A stretch of DNA of 64,000 nucleotides from Tanytarsus gracilentus (GCA_038502055.1 JAXRKN010000044.1:4312001-4376000), one strand, 5' to 3'; positions 1-15,601 are shown, counted from the first letter of the stretch. The notes: generated by a model from the letters alone, not told the origin. A program made the numbers and translations.

Positions 1-1614
1 CAACAGAGATGTTTTGTTAAAAAAATAATAAAGGGATGAAAATTTTTGAATTAAGAAAATTGTTCAATCTTTTTTGGATAAAAGCTTCAAACGATTTTTT
101 AATTTTTTGAGGTTCGAATTTATTTTAATTTTCAAACAGAAAATCACATGAATTCATCAGAAAAGTTTTAAAAATTAAATTTTTCTCCTCTTGCATTGAC
201 CTCTGTGTGCACATAATTCATTAAATAAAGCAATGAGTGCAAAAAAAAGAATTGAAAATTTACGATCCACAGAGTGCACAAGCGGTGCATTAGAGAGTAA
301 GTTATTGCGGTCATTGGAGACATTCATTGACTCTTTCTGCGACTGATCAAATCTCAGCTCACATACAAAGAACGTCAATGATTGCGATTATGGCATGATA
401 ATGCAAATGTCAACATACAACAGAAAATATTATCGGAACAATATTCAAATGAGTATAATCAAAATTCTATGTAAATTTCTCACATACGAATATGACGACA
501 TATGTGTATGTGAGTGCATGCAAATTGCGAGACAAGAGAGCATCGGGGAAAAAATTATTCGAAAAATGATACGCGAATATTTTTTTATTCATCCCTCGAT
601 TGCCAAAAATTTATCATATTCATTCGATTTAAAGCAAAATATTGTGTAAGCTGAGAGTGATTGCAAAAAAAGAGAAATTTTTATTCCAAATGTGTCTCCA
701 AGTTTTTCAATAAAAACTTTTCGGAGGTGGTGCGGAATTTATAATTTAAAGTTATGATTGATTTATATTTCAAATTGAAGGTTTTTAATGTGATTTTATT
801 GATACCCTATCACGTATTTTTGGGGTTTAAAAACCTTCAAAACAAAAAAGGGGTCGGGATACTCCTAATTTCGATATAGCTAGTTATCAACCTTTGAATT
901 AAATAATTTAAAGTCAAAACAAAAAATTTCATTTCATTAAAATCAAAACGACTCAATGTCAATATGAGGAAGCTCTCACTGATTTATGAGTCAAAAAAAA
1001 TTAATCAGCTCTTTAAAGAAGAAAAACACTCGAATTGCTATGTGAGCTTAAATATTTGCTACTGAATATGTAAATTACATAGAAAGAATGAAATTTATTT
1101 TCATTGGCAAACAGCTATGAGGGAAAATGGGTGTTGCATCCCTAAGGCAAATATTTGCACACGAAATATGCTGGCAGTATAATAGACATCCAACAGTCAT
1201 TGACCTCACATACAAATCTCAGCTTTACGGCTTTACATTAAACTTTTTATTACAACTTATTTAACGCTGTGAACTTTTATGATTTCCTCTCGAATAATTT
1301 CAATTTTCTAAATTGAATCATCAAAGCATTATTGAAATTGTTCATAATTTTTATTGTCAACGCTAGACGTCATGTCGTGTGTGAATTAAATCCAAATTTT
1401 GGGTTTCTTCAAGGACAACAAAAAACTTTGACACGTGCCAACAATTAGTAAAGAAATAATTTCACTTATCGGCAGTTAATTGAAAAGCTCGAACACAATT
1501 GAGTCCATACGTGTGTTTATGAAGTGTGCGAGGAATTTGTTATCGATTATGAGACACAAAGTTTGTCATTAACTCGCCATGACATAAATTCGTTAGTGTG
1601 GATTTGCTCACCGC

Positions 1615-1636
1615 AGGCGATTGCCTCCGACACGTG
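1615..1636. promoter_or_regulatory. Small inverted repeat next to a CACGTG E-box
   Basis: AGGC and GCCT flank GATT at 1615-1626, and a perfect CACGTG palindrome lies at 1631-1636. The surrounding 100 bp is richer in G, C and CpG than its neighbours. CACGTG is the classical bHLH binding site, but a six-base site is expected by chance in a window this size. Regulatory function is inference only. Confidence 0.2.
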
Positions 1637-4600
1637 GCCGTCAGTCACTAAGTATGTACAACCGATGGAGCCTAACCGAACATGTCAATTTTAATCCTCT
1701 TTTACTTCATCATGAAACCATGAAAGGATTTACTTCGATTCGTGGATTTGGAAGTGAAAAAGAGTCAACGAGATTTTTGTTTTATTCGTTCTGAAAACTC
1801 GGCAAAGGGTGGAACATGTAGATTTAATATTGAAATGATTTTAATATAATTTTCTTTGATTTTAATTTTTATTCAAGTTTAAAATATTTTTAATTCATTT
1901 CTTTCACCCCTTTCGACCTTTGACCAAATCTTTTGGATTAGTGAGAGATTTTCGATGGGAAAAAATGACTTCATTAGAAACGCGTGCGAATCTCTTGAGT
2001 GATTTTCATCATCGCATGAGTTTAATAGTCAGCAATAAATTTCTATCGATCTTGATAGTGTTTAACAGCTTGATGAAATCATGTCGGAGTTTTAAAAGAG
2101 AAGAATTCTAGGGATACTTAAAGAGTAGAAAGTCATTTTGATGATGATGACACACACTTCCGTGTTGTTGATGTCTTGTCATTTCATCTCTGTTCGTCAT
2201 CAATGAACACGATAAACGATAAAAAATATTGTCGATTTTATGTTGATGGGCATGACCATATAAAATATTTATTCGACTGTCAGAACGATTTTACTAACAT
2301 ACATATGAAAATGACTTCTTGTGTCTGAGATGCTATGCAAGTGTCATGTGAATTGAGTACAAGGACATTTTGATTAATCGTAAGCAAACATGAGAAGAAG
2401 GTTCATTGCTCTTATGGAGATCTCTTTGCGTGTCACAAATTGATTTTCAACCCCCTAGAAGTGCCAGGAGAAGGACGACAGAGATAGCGAACAATGAGTT
2501 TCGCTTAAATGACAACAGCATCGATTCATTCATTTCCCTCTTCACAATGAAGCGCTCCAGCAATTGCATGTCGTTGTACGTTACCATAATGATGACGATA
2601 ACATTGCATAAAGTGGAAAAAACTTTAAAGTTCTTCCGTTCGCAATAATTTGTAGGTGCTGCGCTTCGAGCGTTGAAAATGATGATGGAAGCATGTGAAC
2701 TTTAGCAGGAGAAACATCAATCAAGGAGGAAGGAATGAAGTGAATTTTTCATAAAATTGCTTAGAGAATGTTTTTTTAGCTTTCACTTGAAATTTAATTT
2801 TGAATCATGATAAATTTTAGGAAGAGATTTTTGTAATCAAAATTAATTTTCCGGAATAAAATTATAAAAAATTATGTTTTAGCTCGAATCATTAATTAAA
2901 ATTTCATAAAATAATTTTCCATGAATTCATTAAGCAAAAATATCAACTTGGCATAAAATTCCAACAATTGATCAAGTTAAAAAGAAAGACCTATATAGAG
3001 AAACCTACGTTAGAGTGTCCGTCAAATGCAACAAAGTTTAAAATACTCAATAAATCCAATTAAATTACTTGAGCATTTCCACGAGCGATTGATTTTTTGT
3101 ATTTTAGCCCTTATGTTTGGAGAAGCCATAAACTTGAGAAAATTTTCCATTCACAATTTTATCTAATGTAATTAAGCATTCATCAGCCAACTCGGCGTCA
3201 TATTTCTCATGTGTGTAATGTCTTCCAAACAATTTATTTTATCACTACTGAGAATATCATACAACACTTGTGATAAATGTTTTCTCCTTTTAAAGGAACA
3301 AAAACTGGCGCAAAATATTTTCGAGAGAAATGTTTAGTATGGCTCTGGTCTTAAGCGAAATATCTATCATCTCCACACAAAGAGCACTTGAATGTGGCTG
3401 CTTAAAATAGAAAATAAATTGGATGTCTGAGAAAATGTTTATAAAATTTAAATTTAGTTCTTTCATCATTAAATTTAGGAGAACTCAAGTTCATTGAGAT
3501 CTGACGAAAGTAAATTTTCTTCCAAATTAAATGAAAGGCAAAAATTTCCTAATTGAGTTGACAACAAACGACGATAAGCGAAAGCAAAAAAAATTAGAAG
3601 GGTTCATTGATATTGGACATAGCAGTGGATGCAATGAAGTATACTGGTCGAGCATATCGTTTAGCCATTAAGCCATTCATTATTCTCAAAATTACACTAT
3701 GACGTTATCGCGGTGGCATTTTTTTCATACATTCTAATTTTAGACTCTTTCGCATTTTCTTTTCATTCACTCCCCCCAAAAAAAAACAACTGAATATTTG
3801 CTAGCGAAATGAAAATCGATTCTATTGACTCAATTTTCTCCACACTGCACTGTTCACATTGCTTATCAACTGAAAGCAATAATTTTGATGCTGTTTTGTT
3901 ATCGTCATTCGCGATAAGGAAACTTGACATTTTAATGGTGAAAATATTTGAATTTAGCCCTGGATGTTGAAGTAAACAAATAAATTTTTAAATTGAATAT
4001 TTTACAAAACAATGAATTTTTCATTGCTTTAAACTTTTCAATGAAATATTTGAACTAAAACAACTTGACCTTGTTTTGTTGTCAATTTTGTTCACAATTC
4101 GTTCTCGAATATTTTTTAGCGAAAAAAATCAATTTTGACATTTTCTGTGCTTCTTTGAGCCCGGCAAAATTCACTCGAGTCAATATGGTTGTGTTTATCA
4201 TTATGCAAATAGCACTTGCCACTTTCAATGTATGTCGACATGTCATTTGCATACCACTCTAATTAAGCCTCAATGGCAATGTGGTCCCATACCGAAATTG
4301 ATATGTTTGAAAATTATTTGCATTTAATAAAGCATAAGCCCCTTTTTGATATTTTTAGAAGAACATAAACTCGACTGACGCAATTGCTATCGGTAGTCGA
4401 GTGGGTGAAAATTATCGTGTTCAAAAAATTAATCATGCTTCGATTTAAAATTATTCATTATGAAAAAAGATTTTCCTAAACACTCTTTTGTTTCCTAGAC
4501 AATGAAAATTTTCTTTAAAATGTGAGGCTTTATGAGAAAAAGGCTTTGTAGCATGTAGGCGTCAGATTGTATATGAACTGCATCACAAAATAGCGAAAGG

Positions 4601-4704
4601 TTCACTGAACCCTTTTTCTTTTGTTGATGAAATTTTTTGTTTTGCGCGAAATTTCATTTAGACAATTTTCGACATTATTTTAATAAAAAAAATTAAGGAA
4701 AAAG

Positions 4705-4735
4705 AAAAAAAAAAAAAAAAAAAAAAAAAAAATTA

Positions 4736-4774
<39 letters not shown>

Positions 4775-5015
4775 ATAAATAAATGTTTTTTTTTTATTAA
4801 AAAAATTTTATTTTTTTTTTTTAATTAATTTAAATTCATCAAGTATTGCAAACATATATTTATTATTTTGCGAAAAAGAAAAAACCAAAATTTAGAATTG
4901 TAAGTTCTCAAGAGAGCTTAAATTTATTCAAATCTTTACTGATTTTATTTTATTTAATACTTTTCCGTGGAAATTTTTCAAAGAAGGATATTTTTTTTTT
5001 TTTTTTTTTTTTTTT
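4705..5015. repeat. Poly(A)/poly(T) low-complexity cluster
   Basis: Two A runs (about 28 bases at 4705-4732 and 32 bases at 4741-4772, separated by an AT-only spacer) are followed by a T run of 25 bases at 4991-5015. The A and T runs are in inverted orientation about 220 bp apart. They could be slippage tracts or the remains of inserted poly(A) tails. I saw no target-site duplication or coding remnant around them. Confidence 0.7.
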
Positions 5016-8000
5016 AATTTTTTTTTTAGAAAATCGAAACTTTTTAAGATTAGAATTTATTAAAATTTATTTAAAAAAATTTTAAAATGCAAATGCTAAG
5101 TTATCTTTCCTTGCAAAATTTACAACTTACAGCAAAAAAGGGGTTTACATTTTTTTGTAAAATCATTTCATTATCACCGCTGCAAGAAAAAGAGCTTTGT
5201 GGGCAGGAAAAGCAATTATTATTTTTGTAGGGTTGTTTTCTTTTGAAAGGAAAAAATCCAATTAGAGTGTTGGGCGCCGAACAGTCAAAGGAAACTTTTT
5301 ATCACATCTCCAAAAATAATTTTATCCTGTATTGTCGTAGAATATATCATGCAGTTGAACTTTTTTGCTACTCGAGAAAGTTTCGAGAGCAGACAAAAAT
5401 GGCACATTAGAGCTAATGGCTAATTCGACTATTACGGAGAGTCTTTTTCAGGCTAGCCACAATACCACAATTTATCCATCAGGCAATTTGACATTTCTCG
5501 CTCTCAAATTAAACCCCGGAGATGAAAATTGCTGTCGATATTGAGCTTGTAGTAATTTTTTGAAATTGTTTTTTTCCTCTTCACTTCTGGCTTTCATCAA
5601 TACTCTAATGATTATTTTTTGAGCTTAAGCGGAAATTGAATTAAAGCCGCGATTAACTTCAAATCATTTCTAATTTATTGTGGCACTTTTGAGTTGTTCT
5701 TTGAGTAATTTATTTGTTTTGTAAACTAAATTTCTAATGAGGTTTAAATTGAGTTTGTTTTATGTTCAATCAATTTAAACTAATTTAGATTCATGATGGC
5801 ATCAAATTGATGAGTTAATTAAAATGGAGCAGATTTTAATTAATGTCGAAAAGAGAAGAAAAATTAATTTTAAATTTTTTGCGCAAAATTTTTCAAATTT
5901 TAATGACTTTATAATTCGTCATTTTTGAGATGGAAAAACCAAAAATATTGCTTAACTAATGACTTGAATAATTCCCATTTTCTCATAATGAATGTACATA
6001 AAAACAGGTGTACGTGAGGCTCCTCTTTCTTAACCAATTCATCTTAACTTTGTTTTCACAGTTGTTTAGTTCAAGCCTCACTTCATAATAATTTTTTAAA
6101 AATATGCGCATCAAAATATCAACACTGATCCGTTTACAGAATTCTAAAATTCCGAGAAGCTAAAAAATATAAATAACGAGACTTAAAGCTGTGATTTTAC
6201 CATGCATATATTGACACGTGTAGAATCTACTTGATTGTTTTGCGCCAACTATTTGATTTAAATTCTTCACGCGCATTTCACGCCTTAAGTATTCCCGTCT
6301 AATGTACACGTTTCTTGTCATCTATCCCTAAAGTATTCTATCGTGCTTCAATGCAGAGGCGAAAGGATTCCACTACGTGATGTAATAAATTTCTCCATCT
6401 GTCACAACAACAATGGAATAAAAGCTTTAAATAATTTTTTTTCTAAAATCTTTGAATTTAAATAATTGTTAAAAATATTCCAGGAATTTATTTTTTTTCT
6501 AGCTAATTCATATAAGGTTTCTCATTTTACGACCACGTAAACAGTAGCAATTTAGAGGAATTCCGTCACATTTTTCATTCGATTCTCGACTCAATTTTCT
6601 CTCGGCATGCCTGCCTGCTGTTGACATTCAATATTTGCACACATCTCTCTCAACTATACCGAAGTGATATAGATTACATGTAAATGCCTCACTAAACGCT
6701 TTTGTGTGTTACAGTAGCACGATCTTGAGGTAAACATCTGCGATCTTGATATGGCGAGTAAGCCTTGGCGTGTGTAATCACGACATTTTCACCCCCAAAA
6801 GAAGATTTGTGTAAATTAAGGGCTTCTTCATTTTGACATCCGAGAGACAAAATTCTTTCGACCTTGAAAAGATATCACTTAATTCCATATTGACACAAGT
6901 CTGTATGAAGATAAAAGAACGGAAAGAGATATTGATGTTGATATTGTCAGTAGGGCTGCACTCATTTCCGAAACACATCTGTCACTTTAATCTTATCGAT
7001 TTATCTGCTTTTATGTTTCGCTGGCAAAAACTTCTAAGTAATTTTTTTTTACAATTTTGTTTGGACATAACGAAAAAATTTCAAATGTTTTTATATTTTG
7101 GGTTTTTAAAGATTATTTCAAAAATTTAACGACTTTTCTATATTCAAACTTAGTCATATGATATTTTTTCAAAAATTCGCCAAAAATCTAAAAAATTTGA
7201 AAGTTTAACCGATTCTTGCGAATTCCAAAAATTTTGATATTCGAGAGGAACCCATTAGCACGCTTTGTGTTAATTGCATTTTTGCGTGGCATCAACAATG
7301 TTAAACACTGAAAGCCTTCGAGATTGCTCTATAGAGAGAATGACTTAATGGAAGAGAGCATTCGTAAGAGCACTTCCTCGAGTGCCCTTCTGTTTAAACA
7401 ACCGAGTAAATTTACATCCATTGCAATTGCTTTTTATTGTCTGATGGAAGACAGAGAACGAAAGTATAGGACTATTCTCGAGTATTTACATTTCTCTCGG
7501 TTGGAAGTTCATTTAGAGATGAGCTTTTCGAGGAACGTAATTGTCGACGGCAAAAATTCAATTTGTTTGTTTGCTGAAGCAACAAGAGCGCTGTGGAGAA
7601 TGAGGAAGAATTAAGTGGTTTGCTGAGAACAGAAATTGCCGTAGAGCGAGTTATTTTCTTCCTTTTGTGCATTAAACATGCTTTGAAATGGAGAATTTTA
7701 CGGGATTAAATTTAAACTCTAAATGAACTTTTTTAAAAAAATAATTTTACGATTTTATTAATTTTGAATTATTAAAATATTTAAAGTAAAAAAATTGTCA
7801 CTCCCTGGCATTTTTGCTTCATAATTGTACTTCGGTAACTGTGCCAACAGCTTTCATCGTCTCGACGAAATGAGTTTCGCTCATTCTTCCTCTCGAAGTT
7901 CAATTAAGTGCAGTTAGATTTATATTTCCGAATTGGTTTAATTTAAAACAATTTTTTACAGCTCACGCTGGAAATTGAAATTTGTTGAACATTTTCTTGC

Positions 8001-11000
8001 TCTCTTTGCACTTCTCAAACGCTTGCGATGTTCACGAGAACCTCATCCATCACGACAAGTGTGGGAAAAAGAACAAGTCATTGTGCAATTGCATTGTCCG
8101 AGACAAATTGATTTCGAGAGAGAGCGAAGGGGTTTTTGTGGCGCATAGACGATCGATTTTGTAATTTGTATTAATGTCAATGTCGCTTCTAATTATAACA
8201 AAAAAAAGGTGAGAGAACCAGCGGTAGGTACATGCGGGGTTTGAGTGCTGAAGCAATTGAAACAGAAATTTATTGTGTAATTAACATTTACAGCGAAACA
8301 TCAGTCGGCATGAGTTGAAAATGAAATAATGAGAAACTTTCAAGCTTGTAAAATTTTTCCAGAAGTTGACGCTGAAAAATCAAAAAACTGGATATTAATT
8401 TTTGCTACCCTTGTAAGACTTTTAATTTAAATTTTTGGGACATTTTTAAAGGTTTGGACAGCTTAAAATTTTGGGACAAAAATGTAAACAAAAAAATTCC
8501 AGAAAAAAACTTAATGACTTCAAAAATTTTTAAATTTATTTTAAATTAAAAAAATATTAAATGATTCAAGTTGCATCATCTCGAGATACACCCTCTTGCA
8601 TTTTCAGATGTTCTAATTTAAATTATTCAAGGTGTGTTCTCATATTTTTTCTTATCTCGAATAATTTGCAATTAAATACTACGATGATTTATCCACAAAG
8701 ACAAAAGCTCGTGCCATTGTGCGCTTTAAAATTTTTACGCTCATTTTACAGCCCGTTGATGACTCTTCCCGCTTTATCTCGCTTATTTTTTCGCACTCTC
8801 ACATATTTATGCTAATAAGCGAGAGAAAAAAATCCACGGAATGACCTTTAAGGCTTAATAAAGGCCGATGGAAATGCTCTCGTGGGGTGAGTGTGATAGA
8901 GATGGCAAAGTACTCATGAACCGGTTCTGGAAACACAAGCTCGCATAATAAGAAAAAAATTCTTATCAAAGTTCAATCATTTTCTAAAGGGACGCGTGTG
9001 AGTGTTACGCATTTAATAACTTTTTGATTGATTGAATTCAAAAAACAAAATTTTAATTTAAAAACATCCCGACCGGCTCAATAACAAAAGCAATGAGCTG
9101 TGTCGAAAAAATTGATGCAAACAAAATTAAACCAGAATTTTCTTCCAATGTCTTTGTTTTGTCTCTCTTTAAAAAAAGTCTTGTCAGACTTACTGTAGAT
9201 CGCACAGAATATTTTTAGCGTTTAATTACATCTGTGTCAATTGATTTCTTCTTGGTGATAATTTGTCAATCACGTTTTTGAAAAATTTAGCAAATCACTG
9301 CGAGAAAAAATTGAAATGTTTCGGATGAATTGCGCTGAAAAATAATTGCAGTGGAAAATGATATCCACATTAATTTAAATGCTCAAAATAAATTCAACTC
9401 CTGCTTACAATCATAATCGAATAAATTTTTAAAAGTCATCAAGAACAAAATATCAATTTTTTTTGTAAGTTTGTACACGAAATCACATGGCGCCTTAATC
9501 TCAACTCACAAACACGTTGACTTTACGCTTTCGTATTAATAAAAAACTTGAGACACGGCCACGGTTCTTTTACGCGAAAGGCGCAGAAATTATGAAATCC
9601 GATTATGGTTGGAGAAACAAATAAAAAGAAAAAATAATCAACTTGCAAGTCGCCGTCGTCGTCGATATGTTGACGATTAGTGTATAGTCATTAAGAATGA
9701 GACTCTGCACTGCCTTGCGGGAAAAAAATAAAATTTGAATCAAAAAATGCGACTCAGACAGGAATTTTTTCTTCTCCTCTTTCACGCTTTATGGATATTT
9801 TTTCTGCTGGATCATGTGTTTCTTGTGTATTTTTTTCATAATGTCTGACGCGTCAGAAAAATTTAAAACTAATCCGTCAAGTTTATGCATGTTTTAAAAG
9901 ATTGCCATGAACACTATACTAAGTTGGTGATTGAAAGAAGATGAAATTATAGCCGAGATATAATGAAAGCTAATTAAATTAGCATAAATTCAGTAACTGG
10001 CTGAATGACAGTAGAAATCGCAAGTCATGTTACTTTTATCATCATATTAAAGAATTATAAAAGGTGTCATTGTAAAATTTTTTTTTTGTGATTAAAATTT
10101 TACAACTTTTTATATCCGTGAACTTTTCTTCAAAATTTTTAAGTTTAATTTTAAATATTTATCGCGTGAAATGAGTTTTTAGAAATGAATAATTTACTAG
10201 CAAAAATATTAAACTGTGAAATAAATTCTTTGTTTCTAGAATTCCCATCTGTGTCAACTTTTGGACCTCAAATTACTCGCACGAGCTAATCAACAAAACA
10301 TTTTCGACAAGATACTTTTTAATAGCACTTTCATGCGCCTGCTTTACAACACACTTCTCACACTCTCCTTGTATTGTATATTAATACGTCATCTGTTATC
10401 ATCAGCCATGAATGATAAGGCCAAACGTGTGAGAGTTTTGACTAAATGTGAGACACACGCAAACATATAAATTCCTCCTACTTGCCTCTCCTGGGATCGT
10501 CTGTTATTACTCCTGATAAGTGCCAAAAAAATTCAAACAATCATCGCCGAATATACACGCGCGAAGTTATTTATTCAGAAAAAAATTGCTCGCTCACTGT
10601 TTGCACTTATATATGCTACTCTCTCGATTAAGTCAAATTATGAATAGAAAATGAGATAAAAGCTTCTGTGGAAAAATTCCACGATACGATTAACTCTCCG
10701 TTATACGCGTCGGACGAAATAAAAAAAACGAAGTGGTCGATGTCTCGATGGAACTTAAATTAATTCTCGAAAAAAAAGTAAAAATTATTCTGGCGACGGC
10801 GATATGTTGTTTGGCCTCTAAAATTGCCAGGAATCGTAATTTTGTTTACACGCCGAGAGTATGGGATGACTATAAATGATGCATTGATTATCTTTGTAAA
10901 TTCCTCTATGCAAAAAAAAAACTTTACGTATATACAAATGGACACACATGTATGTATGTGTTTAAATATTTTTTTTATATTGTGAGAGAGAGCAGACAGT

Positions 11001-14000
11001 CACAAAAGCAAATATTCAAGTCTCTCTCTCGTTTTAGTTAATTAAATGAACATAAACCAGCTTTACCATGGCTCATCAGCTCTCAAGGGCTTGAAATTTT
11101 ACTCCTCGATATTGCAACAAATTATTACTTCATATTTTTTAAAGTTCACTTCTGGTTTTCAATTTTTCGCTCCATTAAATTTGCACTAAAAATTATTTTT
11201 CATACAAATATTTTTTCTGCAATTGTTTTACGACACGAATATAATTTTCTACTCTCGACTGTACATATAGGAACTAATTCACTCGAACTGTATGAATACT
11301 GTGGAAAAATTTTCCATCCCACGGCCGAAGATCGACATGCTGGGTGGAGAGATCGAATACATTAGAAGAGTGACACTTTCCACCTTCACATTACTAAATG
11401 CCTTGAGTTTATTTTTGTCTGTTGATTTTCCTCTTGTAGCCGGCCAAAAAAATATTTATTTTTTCATCTGCTCGCTCACTACAAAACTATTCACTTCTTA
11501 TATTTATGCTTTATCGGAATTCAGTTGCAGTTAATTTAAATATTTTTTAAAATTTAATATTTTCGCTCTCCGTACATTATTGTGACACAACTAACTTCTG
11601 ACAAGTAAGTTTTTGTCTTCTCAATAGCCAGGCAATGAAAATAAATTTATTATTCCGAAAAAAATGTATTTATTGCGAAACTCAAAACCGACCACTTCTG
11701 ATCATTTCAACGCGCTAAAGACGACTCCGTGCTCAACTCAAGTTATTTGTGCCGTTTCGAAAATTATTATATATTTTTTTCATGTGTGTGAAAGAGAAAC
11801 ATTCTCTCTTCTCTCTCTCGATTATGTATACTCTCATTCAACAGCTGCTTCTCTCATGAACTGTTTTATATACAACTTTTTCACGATCATAGTGCGCAGT
11901 AGTAAAGATAGAAATTAATGATTTTTCTACTTTTTAAGAGTTTATCGCAAAATTTAATTATCTAAGATTAGAAAAAAAATAAAATAAAAAATTTAAAAAA
12001 TCTTTTTTGACCCTTTTTTCTTTCAACTCACACCATTGCAAAACTCTCAATTTTTATACAAACTCTTATTTACTAAAGATAATGCTCGAATGAGAGAAAC
12101 CAACATAAGCAAAAAAAATCGAGTAATTCTCTGAGCAAAAATGTGCTTTGCAGATCACGGAATGCATTTTCAAAATCATGTGCTTGTGTTTATGTTGCTC
12201 GCCGCTTACAAGTAAAGAATTAAATTTTACTTAAAGATTTCTTTTATGCACTCATAGAAATTTATTTCATTTCTCACCTCTCTCGCAAAAAAAAATACAA
12301 AAGTAATTTATCATTTGGCCACATCTCGTGTGACGACTTTTTGTGTGTTTATTACGTTTATTATTCTTTTCCTCGCCATCCGTGGAATGTGCTTCATCTC
12401 TTCGGCTCACACGAGATATCCACACACAAAAAAAGAGAAAAATAAGATCAAGAAATGTGTGCTGGCATTAATTCCAGTAGCAACCAAGAAAACCGGGCGC
12501 TGTCTCTTCTCATAATAAGACGATTATCAACATTCTTCCATTATAAGAAGACACATATGATATTTTTTTTATCCCCTCGCACATGAGATTGATATCTGAT
12601 TCTTTTTGCCGATTATTCAACTGAAAATTCTCTGCTTTTTCCGTGATGAGACAACAACAGGTTTCTTTTTGTGGCATCATCTGAAATTGCTGTTATTTTT
12701 CACCGTCGCTGGGAGAAGGAAAAAATCTGCGCTAAGGGAACATTAAATATTTATGACTCGTGTTTCATCGGTGAATGAGCAACCCAGAACAATTATTTGA
12801 GAGACTCTTTTTTTTTGAAGGAGGTTTCAAAGCGAGTTAGCAATGATAAAGAATTTTTTACAATCCCGAAAAAATATTTTTAAATTTGTTCAAAATTTAG
12901 AAATAAACGCTTTAATGTCACAGCCATGGCTACACCATTGATAAGTATTTTCGGATTTTCCTTTCTTTCAATTAATTCTAACAAACTTAAGAACGTGCCA
13001 AATTTGCTCCTTGGCAGCTTTTCATCGTCTAATTATGGCGCTCTTAAGCATCATTGGAAGGTGAACTCATGCAATTAAAAGTTTATCGCTAAGTAATTTG
13101 ATTTAATTATTCAGAATAAATTAACAACGAAAAAGTCGATAAAGTTCTAAATTTATGAACATTTTATACGCGGATAAATTACAAGTTTATGGACATTGTG
13201 ATAAGATAAAGCAATAAGGGATCAAAGTGAGAAATGTCGACATGTGACACGGTTGAGATAACATTTTCTGTTAGAATTAAGTTAAGCTCTAATCCTTTCC
13301 TGCATTTGCATATTATCGCCATATACAAAGAACCCTTAGAATGTCTTCTATAACAATAGTAATTCCATTTTGTCGAGTTGTTATAAAATAGAGATAAAAA
13401 ACTTGTTCAACAAAGCTTTTTGCGTGTCGCTCAGCTGATTGCGGTAGTAATAATTTGAAAATGTAATTTACAGTCGAGAGTTTTCAGTCGCGGAAATTGC
13501 GAGCTAATAAATGAACAGAAAACATCCAGGAAAAAGTCATTTAAATAATTCATGCGATAATAAATTAAAAAATTATTGCAAAATTTAAAAATATTAATAA
13601 AATTCTAGGAATTATAGAATTTAAATTTTTAATGAATAAATTTTGACTTAATTTTAATTCAAAAAACTTAAAATTTAAGTGTAAGAGGCTTTAATCCTTT
13701 TTGTCACTTTAACAACGTACTTCGCTCATTAAAAAAGCTCGAATAGCGAAAAGCCATTCATTAATATGCTAAACTGCATCTTGTTACGCTAAGTGCAGTC
13801 CTTAGTAATTGAGTGAAGCTGTGAAGAATATAACGACAGCGCAGATAAGCTTCTGTCAAATCTACTAAATCTCATAAATCTTCTTACATGGTTTCACTAG
13901 CGAAAAGCGCTGTTCATGCGGATTATTTGTCACAGCTAGAGAGCAGATGCTTATTTACATGCAAATCGAAAAGTGTTTTCACTTATAAATGTGAAAACTG

Positions 14001-15575
14001 TGAATTGGCAAAAGCTTTTCTGCAATTGTTCGTGAGTTTCATAAAATCAGAGAGAAATGTTTAACATGCAACTGTAATTAAGACTTGAGGCTGTAAAACG
14101 ATTGAAAGTGAAAAATTTAATTTGACTCTCTGGCATTTGCGAAAGCACTTTCTAATGACACGTGAAGCTCTCATTAGACCTTGACATTTTTCTCTTAAAA
14201 GGCAAATTTAATTAGCGTGTCATGCGAGCAGTTTGTTTGGGACTTAACGCACCCTCATGTTGTTCAATTTTCCATTCTTTACTCAATTTTATGTGCGCGA
14301 CTCGCATCGCATGTACATTTTAAAAAATCTCAATATGAGCAACCTAATCCCAAAGATTTTCTTTTTTTCGTGCTCGACGTTGAAGAAAAATTGAAGAAGA
14401 AGCGACAACATAATGCCATCAGAGTGAAAATTTTCCATCGGAATTTTCCCTCCAATTTCACTTCTTATTTTTTCTTCAAGTGTTTTTTTTATAAGCAATG
14501 TAAAGTGATTCTATTTTGGGATGAAAGCATTTTGTCGTTCGAGAGGGAAAAAAATGAGAGACACAACAAAATGTTTTTGTCAATTTTTTATGGCAGAAAA
14601 ATAACAATCATTACACAGCGATAACGTGATGATAGGTAGAAGAGATTTTTCAGGAACATCAGTGCATTGAGAATTATTATGAATGAAGTAGAAAATAAAT
14701 TTTAAGAAGCTTTTAGAAATAAATTTACTTGGTAATTTTTCTTGAATTTTGAAAGATTCTTTGATGTTAATGGAGCATGCAAAAATTCCTTCAATAGTTA
14801 CGTCAGGAGGGAACAAAATTGAATTTAAAAATTTTAAAAGATGAATCAAATTTTTTGCAGTTCACAACTTTAACCTCACTTTATGAATTAAATATAAATT
14901 ATTTTTATTTAACTTTTTTGTATCTCAACTCTATACACGATGTTAAACATTTCCGATGCAAAAAACTTTTTCATTCTCTAATTTATTTTGCTATCTCTAA
15001 AGTTTCAAAAAGAATTTAAAATTACGAGAAATTCTTCGTTCGAAACTTAAACTTGAGAAAAAAATGTTGAAGCTCGCTTGATGTCAAAAGATTTTTTTTA
15101 CTGATGATTTTGATGCTCGAGGATGAAAATTTATAAAAATAGATGTTGACGAAATTCGCTTAATTCAAGGTAGTCAACATAATCTTATTCGGGAATTTGT
15201 TGGTAAACTTCCACGAATTCTAAAAGAATTTTTAATTAAAATTCCACGCCATCCCTGCATTCGATGCATCCAATTTAATTCTATACCCATTTCAAGTTAA
15301 GCGACGTAATAATTTAATAAGTGGTCGATATTCCGAGAAAACTTTTAAAATTTGTCTGACAAAAAATCTCAAAGAGTTTTTGGAGAGAAAATACCCCAAA
15401 AAAGGCGATCACGAGATAAAATTTAAATGCGCGTGATGTTCTCTCTCCTCAATAATATTCTACACGTAATCTTGCGAAGAGAACAATGAATATTCATCGT
15501 TATGTTAATGATTATCGTCTCATCGAAGGAAAAAGCGCCACAGCTCGATAAACTAGTTTTTTGTCTCTCTCACTC

Positions 15576-15601
15576 TCGACGCGCAAACTTCACCGCGTCG
15601 A
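15576..15601. repeat. GC-rich 8-bp perfect inverted repeat
   Basis: TCGACGCG at 15576-15583 and its reverse complement CGCGTCGA at 15594-15601 are separated by a 10-base spacer. This is unusually GC- and CpG-rich for the surrounding AT-rich DNA. The following 350 bp also has more CpG than average. It may be a protein-binding site or a stem-loop; function is unknown. Confidence 0.5.

Noticed and set aside
7324..7614. 96-codon ORF on the plus strand
   Set aside because: No family similarity recognised, no neighbouring exon in phase, and an antisense ORF overlaps it. Not enough support for a gene.
14217..14624. 135-codon ORF, the longest in the left 27 kb
   Set aside because: Composition is F/K/I/N-rich and low-complexity, there is no recognisable domain, and ORFs overlap it on the other strand. 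Chance ORFs of this size are expected in 27 kb.
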